NCBI GenBank assembly: GCA_018648325.1 | Contig: JABGRK010000012.1 | Coordinates: forward strand, 38,449-102,448 | Direction: 5' to 3' | DNA length: 64,000 nt | Source: Chloroflexota bacterium | Lineage (GTDB): Bacteria; Chloroflexota; Dehalococcoidia; JABGRK01 | Shown here: one piece after another, positions 59,304 through 64,000 of the stretch | Position numbering within the stretch: the stretch's first letter is position 1 | Layout of the letters: each line of letters begins with the position of its first letter | Notes under the pieces: model-generated | Databases searched by the model: none | What the model was told of the DNA's origin: nothing | The model's input: only the letters and a program-made list of their open reading frames with translations | Translations under genes and position numbers: made by a program

Positions 59304-59632
59304 AACCTTGTTCATAGTTAAGTGTTTTTGAATCCACTACTTACGTGAGGTATATTCCCAGTACTTAGCTTCATGGAGCGGGATACGAGACTCGAACTCG
59401 CGACAACCTGCTTGGGAAATACGGGCGATAAAAGGCGGGAACCCCTTGCCTCCTTTTTAAGCTTCGCCCTGCATTTATAATATTGTCATTATGCTGATTT
59501 TGTCAATAAACACATGCGTTTGCTGTATCTAGTTTCTCTCCTACCTAAAGTCTAGTAGGCTTCCTGATTCAATGTGGAAATAGAAACAGGGGCCTCTAAA
59601 AAGAATTAATTTGACACATAAATGATTATGCA
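59304..59632. other. intergenic region containing a tRNA 3' fragment
   Basis: 329 bases. The only structured element seen is the tRNA-Gly 3' half at 59374-59419; no protein gene is apparent. The right part is AT-rich. Confidence 0.5.
59374..59419 (-). other. 3' half of a tRNA-Gly(CCC), probable attachment-site scar
   Basis: On the minus strand: anticodon loop TTCCCAA, 3' anticodon arm GCAGG, variable region, T-stem GCGAG/CTCGT around TTCGAGT, acceptor ATCCCGC, discriminator T and CCA. The acceptor sequence and T73 are those of tRNA-Gly. The 5' half is absent: the bases before the loop do not pair with GCAGG and no GCGGGAT precedes. Tyrosine integrases recombine in just this anticodon-loop-to-CCA segment, leaving such fragments at island borders. 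Confidence 0.75.
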
Positions 59633-61426
59633 TTAGATAGTTTGACTAGAGTCAGACTTCACCCGTACCAGTTCATCGTTTAATCCCTGTATACGATTTG
59701 ACATTTTTTGTAGAATAACAAAAACGAAAGATGGGTCCTCGTGCACTCGGCGCAGAAAGATTTTTTTGTCAATTGTTAAAATGCGCATATCAGTTAGAGC
59801 GCGAACCGTTGCGGCACGCCGTTCTTTGCGTACAATCGACATTTCACCGAATATGTCATTCTTTTTCAGTAGCCCAATTTGTACTTCCTGCCCGTCTTTG
59901 TAATCTAGAGCCTCTGCCTGCCCGGACTGAACTATATACATACACTCGCCATCGTCCCCTTGTTGGACGATAACATCGCCAGCGTGATAATCCCTTCCCA
60001 GTGTACTCTTATCCATAGGTACCTCCGGTCCACTTTTTACTGCTTTATCCTCCGTCATAGGGCCAGTGAATATGCTCTCAACTATGTTCCAGATCAGGCG
60101 ACTCCAAAAACCAGGACGTAAGCATCTCATCATTACATCACGATAGGACGAGCTGCCGGTGAATATATCCCATAGGACTGAGCTCATCCAACGCTGTTTA
60201 CCCGGCATTTTTTGTTCATGCCGGGCCATGCGCATTACGCTACGTGTTAACAATCGGCTTTTCTTGATTAGGCCTACAGCGCGATAAATTAATTTACCGT
60301 ATCTGTTATCAGTGCGTATTGCTTGGCAAACGGGCCAATAGCCACTACGGAAATCTTTTTCAGAAATGCCTTTGAAAAGGGCAGTGGATGCTGCTATTTT
60401 AGCTACCCGATAGGCTGATCCTAAGCCGTCCTTGTTAAGGCGGGACATGCTGCAATCTCCAAGCAATACAACCCTGTCGCCGTACGGATGAGTGGCGTCA
60501 CCCAGACTGGACAGAGGTGCACATCGGCAAACGGCGCTGTTGCCGTCGTTTTTGCCTGCAAGACACTTACTTACGGCAGGATTTTTCATGAAATGGTTTA
60601 CAAAGTTTGAATTGATTTCATCGCCAATCAGACATAGGGTTGCATGTTCACCCTTTGGGATAATTGCTGAAAAATCCAATTTGGGCAGGTCTATCAGAAA
60701 AGCATGCATGCAATTACCCAAATTAGCATTAATAAAATCGGCGCCAAGCTTAAATTCCATGTTGCTTGTTTTTCTTGTGCTGGGTGGATTATATCCAACG
60801 CCGAGTTTTTCAAAAAGACTTAAACTTGGGGTGTTAACACCGATAGCACCGACAACAAGATCGTACACCCTAGATTGACCATCCTTGGTATGTACCTGTG
60901 GTTTAGCATCAGCCCATGTGATGTCCATCACCCTATCGTTTATTATCGTGGCTCCGCTTGCCTGAGCCGTTTCAAGCAGGTACCCGTCGAAGCTTCTCCA
61001 TTTTGATCCTGTATCTTTCAAAGGCCCGGCTCCGCGATATATGGTGGCAATTCTCATTTCGTGCGCCGGAGCATGGAGCGAAACAGTCTCTTGTTCAGAA
61101 TAGAATTTGAATGAATCAAGGCCTCTTTGGACTACTTCCGGAGGCAACTCGATACCCTCCAGTAATAGGGCTTGTACCAGGGACTCCGAAATAACCCCGC
61201 CGCACATATTGCATCCCTTTGGTCCCAGCGAACCAAAATCTCGCCGTTCATAAATGTTAACAGAAAGTTGGATGCCTGTTCGCTGTGCCATCTGGAGAAT
61301 GAAATAGCTGAAAAGAGAGCCGGCTGGGCCGCCACCTATAACAGCAATGCAAGAACCGTCATTAAGCGTTAGCGAATTGTGAGTAGCTTGATTAAAAGTT
61401 GTAGAAGTAATATCGTTAATTCCAAT
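59633..61426 (-). CDS. FAD-dependent oxidoreductase fused to a cyclic-nucleotide-binding domain; start unclear
   Basis: The N-terminal two thirds resembles geranylgeranyl-reductase-like flavoproteins: Rossmann motif IAVIGGGPAGSLFSY, ERRDFGSLGPKGCNMCGG, VVGAIGVN and GDRVVLLGDCSMSRLNKDG. Residues from about GRDYHAGDVIVQQGDDGECM onward are a CAP_ED domain (IFGEMSIVRKERRAATV). The first canonical start, ATG 61291, would cut off the Rossmann motif; the frame is open to 61429, where only ATT codons are available. Either a non-standard start is used or a base is missing near 61350 (ATG 61362 is one frame off and would give MTVL before the motif). The neighbouring CAP_ED/MBL pair is divergent. Cyclic-nucleotide or other small-ligand control of a membrane-lipid reductase is inferred. 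Confidence 0.8.
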   Translation of the reverse strand: MGINDITSTTFNQATHNSLTLNDGSCIAVIGGGPAGSLFSYFILQMAQRTGIQLSVNIYERRDFGSLGPKGCNMCGGVISESLVQALLLEGIELPPEVVQRGLDSFKFYSEQETVSLHAPAHEMRIATIYRGAGPLKDTGSKWRSFDGYLLETAQASGATIINDRVMDITWADAKPQVHTKDGQSRVYDLVVGAIGVNTPSLSLFEKLGVGYNPPSTRKTSNMEFKLGADFINANLGNCMHAFLIDLPKLDFSAIIPKGEHATLCLIGDEINSNFVNHFMKNPAVSKCLAGKNDGNSAVCRCAPLSSLGDATHPYGDRVVLLGDCSMSRLNKDGLGSAYRVAKIAASTALFKGISEKDFRSGYWPVCQAIRTDNRYGKLIYRAVGLIKKSRLLTRSVMRMARHEQKMPGKQRWMSSVLWDIFTGSSSYRDVMMRCLRPGFWSRLIWNIVESIFTGPMTEDKAVKSGPEVPMDKSTLGRDYHAGDVIVQQGDDGECMYIVQSGQAEALDYKDGQEVQIGLLKKNDIFGEMSIVRKERRAATVRALTDMRILTIDKKIFLRRVHEDPSFVFVILQKMSNRIQGLNDELVRVKSDSSQTI

Positions 61427-61591
61427 TACTTAATATAATATTGTCGTTTAGTATAACATAACTTCACTAAAACTCTGTAGGCTGAATTCGCCGTTTTTTA
61501 GGTAAATCAAGCGGGATATGTTATATTTGTATGCGTGTACGTGTTAAATCCTAGCTAAAATCGCGCGTTTATTTCAGGGAGAGGCTTTTAG

Positions 61592-62002
61592 TTGAAAGAC
61601 CCAGTTAATAATACAAGTAAAGCAGCATCGCAATCGCCCTTTGAGCAATTTGTTAGATTATATGAAAAAGACGACGTAATATTTGAAGAGGGCAGCATCG
61701 ATAGGGAGATGTTTATTGTCTATTCCGGTTCGGTTGATATATATAAGGGGCCGCAGGAGGGCAAGATATACGTTGCTACGGTGGGGAAAGGCGATTTTTT
61801 TGGAGAAATGACGCTGATCGACAAAAGCCCGCGGTCAGCAACCGCAATCGCAGCCCAGGACAGCCAGTTAATAGTGCTGGATGAGCCCAAGTTCATCTAT
61901 CTCATACGCAATCAGCCGCAGTTTGGCTTGATCGTAATGCAGCGATTGTGTGATATGTTGCGCAAAACTACCCAGGAGTTGGCCAGTGGAAAATCAGATT
62001 GA
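61592..62002 (+). CDS. stand-alone cyclic-nucleotide-binding (CAP_ED) protein
   Basis: 136 residues; TTG 61592 behind GGGAGAGG. A single CAP_ED domain: EKDDVIFEEGSIDREMFIVYSG in pieces (EGSIDREMFIV), then KGDFFGEMTLIDKSPRSATAIA, the phosphate-binding cassette with Glu and Arg retained. No DNA-binding domain follows. It closely parallels the CAP_ED tail of the divergent FAD enzyme and overlaps the MBL gene by 17 bases. Confidence 0.88.
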   Translation: MKDPVNNTSKAASQSPFEQFVRLYEKDDVIFEEGSIDREMFIVYSGSVDIYKGPQEGKIYVATVGKGDFFGEMTLIDKSPRSATAIAAQDSQLIVLDEPKFIYLIRNQPQFGLIVMQRLCDMLRKTTQELASGKSD

Positions 62003-62783
62003 AGTGCAGCAACCGGTTGAGCTCAGGGAAAATATTTATCAGTTACCCTCCGAAAGGCCCGGCAGTCACGTTTATCTTATCCGCGGAAGAGATAAAAACG
62101 TTCTTATAGATACTGGTGCCGGCAGCGGAGCCGAGAAACTGCTGGGGCAGCTTGGCCTGCTGGGTCTTGCGGCTACCGATATTGATTTTGTACTCCTGAC
62201 TCATGAGCATTTTGATCACATCGGCGCAACTCCTGTATTTGAGTCGGCCATAGTGGCAGCACATACGCTGGCTGCAAACAAGATAGAGATGCAGGACGAG
62301 TTTGTAACCCTGTATGCCGAACGCAACGCCATTAAAACGCAGTTTTACACTCACTTATGGCTTGATGACGGCATCACCATAGATATAGGAAACTATAAGT
62401 TAATGGTTATACACACGCCGGGCCATACATCCGGCTGCATGTGTCTGTACGAGCCCACATGCAAGTTGCTTTTTTCGGGAGACACTGTTTTTGCGGGTGG
62501 AACACTATCCGGTGTATCCGGGTCCGGCGCCATCAGTGACTACGTGAATTCCCTGCATAAACTGGCTAATTTGCGCATAGATGCTCTGTATCCCGGACAT
62601 GGTAAGCTAAATTCCGATCCGCAAAGTGATATCCAGCATGCTATTGAGTATGCTCGTGGAGTAATGAACGAGTCTAAAATGCTGTTTGAGGCGTTGGCCG
62701 GCAGTGATGCCAATAAGATGATAAGAAAAAGAATGTACGGTGCTCCGATTAGCGGTATGTCGCGCCCTCCAAAGAAGGACTAA
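61986..62783 (+). CDS. metallo-beta-lactamase-fold hydrolase
   Basis: 265 residues from GTG 61986 (AGGAG eight bases upstream, inside the CAP_ED gene), preferred over the frame opening at 61950. The zinc motif is LTHEHFDHIGATPVF, with further ligands in HTPGHTSG, FSGDTVF and YPGHGK: a complete glyoxalase-II-like dinuclear site. Translational overlap with the CAP_ED gene implies a ligand-sensing/hydrolase pair. Substrate unknown. Confidence 0.92.
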   Translation: MENQIEVQQPVELRENIYQLPSERPGSHVYLIRGRDKNVLIDTGAGSGAEKLLGQLGLLGLAATDIDFVLLTHEHFDHIGATPVFESAIVAAHTLAANKIEMQDEFVTLYAERNAIKTQFYTHLWLDDGITIDIGNYKLMVIHTPGHTSGCMCLYEPTCKLLFSGDTVFAGGTLSGVSGSGAISDYVNSLHKLANLRIDALYPGHGKLNSDPQSDIQHAIEYARGVMNESKMLFEALAGSDANKMIRKRMYGAPISGMSRPPKKD

Positions 62784-62874
62784 AGCTGAAAGTTGCATTT
62801 CCCTCTGTTGTTTTATATATTTATTAGGTACAAACTCCTGTTCACTCAAAAAACATGAAAGTAGCAATATCGGC

Positions 62875-64000
62875 GTGAAAATTGGGAAAATAGCAATAGC
62901 TGTAGTAATTGCAGTGGCTTTATCTCCGGTATTGCTGTATTTTGCTTTACCTTCATACTCTTTAGCCTCCATGGTTTTACCCGCAATCACTAACCTAACT
63001 GTGGTAACCGATTCCGTGACTGTAAATGGCGAACAGGTGACAACTCCCGAAATCACGATTAGTGTGGGAGACCGGGTGCGAACTTCTACTACAGGGCGGG
63101 CTCTTATAACATTTTTCGAGGGCAGCTCAACTCTGTTGGAACCGGATACAGATATCACGGTTGAAGAATTGATTAAAGAAGTAGATGGGTCCACTACCAT
63201 AATATTGTTCCAGGAGCTTGGCTCAACATGGAGCCGCGTAAGAAAATTATTCGATACGGCGTCCAACTTCAATATTGAAACAGTCAGTGCTGTGGCAATC
63301 GTGCGCGGTACGGCACTATCCGTAAACGTAGACCAGCTGCCTGATGGCTCAACTTCAACGGAGGTAGCGGTGTCGGAGGGTACGGTTGATGTTGACGTTG
63401 GGGGCAAGCTGATCAAAGTTCCCAGTGGTAAAAAGACAAAGGTTAAGGATGGACAGGCAGGTGAAGTGCTGGATATTCCTGACTCTGTTTCCAGACTAAG
63501 CGCTACCATGACATCACCTGCTTGGTTAAATGTTATAGATCCGCTTGAGCGAAACGCCGGGCTGGTTTTTCCTGGGTTTGAGGTAAATGAAGTCCCGCTT
63601 TGTAGTGTTGCGTACGTGGTCAATCCTGAAGACAACAAGAAGCTGGATGAGCAATCGATTGTCATTCATAATCCGATTAGCGGAATCTATAAAATAGCGA
63701 TGCATGCCAAGGACAATGGAGTGGTTAAACTGACTATTGCAGGTGAGTCGAATGATGATGTGTTTTCTAGTAGCGATTATCAGGAAATAGACGTTGTAAA
63801 AAATAGAATATATGTTGTGCCCCTTCAAATTACGATGAATGAGGAGGGAGAGATAACAGACTACGTGCTGGGAGATGTGATCCAGGCAGATAAAGGCCAG
63901 GGCAATAAAGGAAACCAGGGCAACTCTGGCACGCCTGGCAACTCTGGAAACCAGGGCAACTCTGGCACGCCTGGCAACTCTGGAAACCAGGGCAACTCTG
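62875..64000 (+). CDS. membrane-anchored FecR-domain protein with collagen-like repeats (cut by window edge)
   Basis: An open frame from GTG 62875 to the window end, 375 codons without a stop. A membrane segment (IAIAVVIAVALSPVLLYFAL) is followed by a FecR domain: ISVGDRVRTSTTGRALITFF, STLLEPDTDITVEE, VRGTALSVNV and VSEGTVDVDVGGKLIKVPSG. A second beta region (~220-330) precedes Gly-X-Y triplets (GNQ GNS GTP GNS) that repeat every 36 bases and continue off the edge. FecR-type domains without an anti-sigma N-terminus bind or present envelope polymers; the collagen-like tail suggests a surface fibre. The ribosome-binding site is weak, so the start is tentative. Confidence 0.85.
   Translation, partial: MKIGKIAIAVVIAVALSPVLLYFALPSYSLASMVLPAITNLTVVTDSVTVNGEQVTTPEITISVGDRVRTSTTGRALITFFEGSSTLLEPDTDITVEELIKEVDGSTTIILFQELGSTWSRVRKLFDTASNFNIETVSAVAIVRGTALSVNVDQLPDGSTSTEVAVSEGTVDVDVGGKLIKVPSGKKTKVKDGQAGEVLDIPDSVSRLSATMTSPAWLNVIDPLERNAGLVFPGFEVNEVPLCSVAYVVNPEDNKKLDEQSIVIHNPISGIYKIAMHAKDNGVVKLTIAGESNDDVFSSSDYQEIDVVKNRIYVVPLQITMNEEGEITDYVLGDVIQADKGQGNKGNQGNSGTPGNSGNQGNSGTPGNSGNQGNS
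63910..64000 (+). repeat. 36-base tandem repeat encoding Gly-X-Y triplets
   Basis: Identical 36-base units at 63910-63945 and 63946-63981 and a third partial from 63982. Each encodes GNQGNSGTPGNS, four collagen-like triplets. The array runs off the window. Confidence 0.95.

Noticed and set aside
63910..64000. CRISPR-like 36-base direct repeats
   Set aside because: The units are contiguous without spacers and encode in-frame Gly-X-Y triplets; they are protein repeats.

Overview
The window is one contig of a low-to-mid GC bacterial chromosome (roughly 45% GC by eye), open at both ends: formate-tetrahydrofolate ligase is cut at the left edge and a FecR-type protein at the right. The gene set suggests a strictly or facultatively anaerobic, probably single-membrane bacterium. 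It has one-carbon (Wood-Ljungdahl type) folate genes, tandem B12-binding radical SAM proteins, many small zinc-ribbon proteins, DUF4342, DUF6941 and DUF3795 families, and many lipoproteins without an outer-membrane assembly set. This fits a Dehalococcoidia-like member of the Chloroflexota, but that placement is inference; no rRNA or ribosomal protein gene is present. TTG and GTG starts are common, and several promoters lie almost on top of the start codon. || Layout: 0-2.7 kb fhs-folD, two paralogous small zinc-ribbon genes and a winged-helix regulator. 2.7-7.9 kb two tandem B12/radical SAM proteins and a DrrAB-like ABC exporter. 8-10.3 kb mnmE and a Sir2 deacylase. 10.3-16 kb an array of five TolB-like beta-propeller lipoproteins. 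16-20 kb an hsdS-hsdM-nitroreductase-PHP operon without hsdR. 20-24.9 kb divergent DUF6941-like genes, two methyltransferases and two GNAT paralogues. 25-29.4 kb a plus-strand accessory cluster (frameshifted membrane protein, cupin, two small membrane proteins, quinone-oxidoreductase-like enzyme, SRPBCC, PPOX). 29.4-34.2 kb CDF transporter with an attenuator-like leader, ECF sigma/anti-sigma pair, ICMT-like methyltransferase, isochorismatase-like hydrolase. 34.2-37 kb two-component system with an adjacent secreted protein and shared TTAACA boxes. 37.2-43.7 kb serpin lipoprotein, two receiver-only response regulators and two hybrid-sensing histidine kinases, the first truncated. 43.7-44.8 kb the most interesting locus: ArsR regulator, FmdB zinc ribbon, RLI-like ferredoxin and a 63-residue membrane protein with an in-frame TGA followed by a bacterial SECIS-like hairpin (candidate selenoprotein). 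44.8-49.6 kb MntP, NfeD-slipin pair, GbsR-UbiA-SRPBCC. 49.6-56.6 kb small zinc-ribbon proteins, HspR-like regulator, metallo-beta-lactamase and UspA genes. 56.7-62.8 kb MFS transporter with a likely ATT start, amidohydrolase, a tRNA-Gly 3' fragment (probable integration scar), an FAD oxidoreductase fused to a cyclic-nucleotide-binding domain, and a CAP_ED/MBL pair. 62.9-64 kb a FecR protein running into collagen-like repeats. || Three genes (25045-25847, 49043-49569, 49572-50125) are each split by one apparent missing base, one (19974-20414) has an in-frame stop, and one FAD enzyme has no canonical start before its Rossmann motif. These may be real decay or long-read indel errors, and any recoding claim must be weighed against that background.
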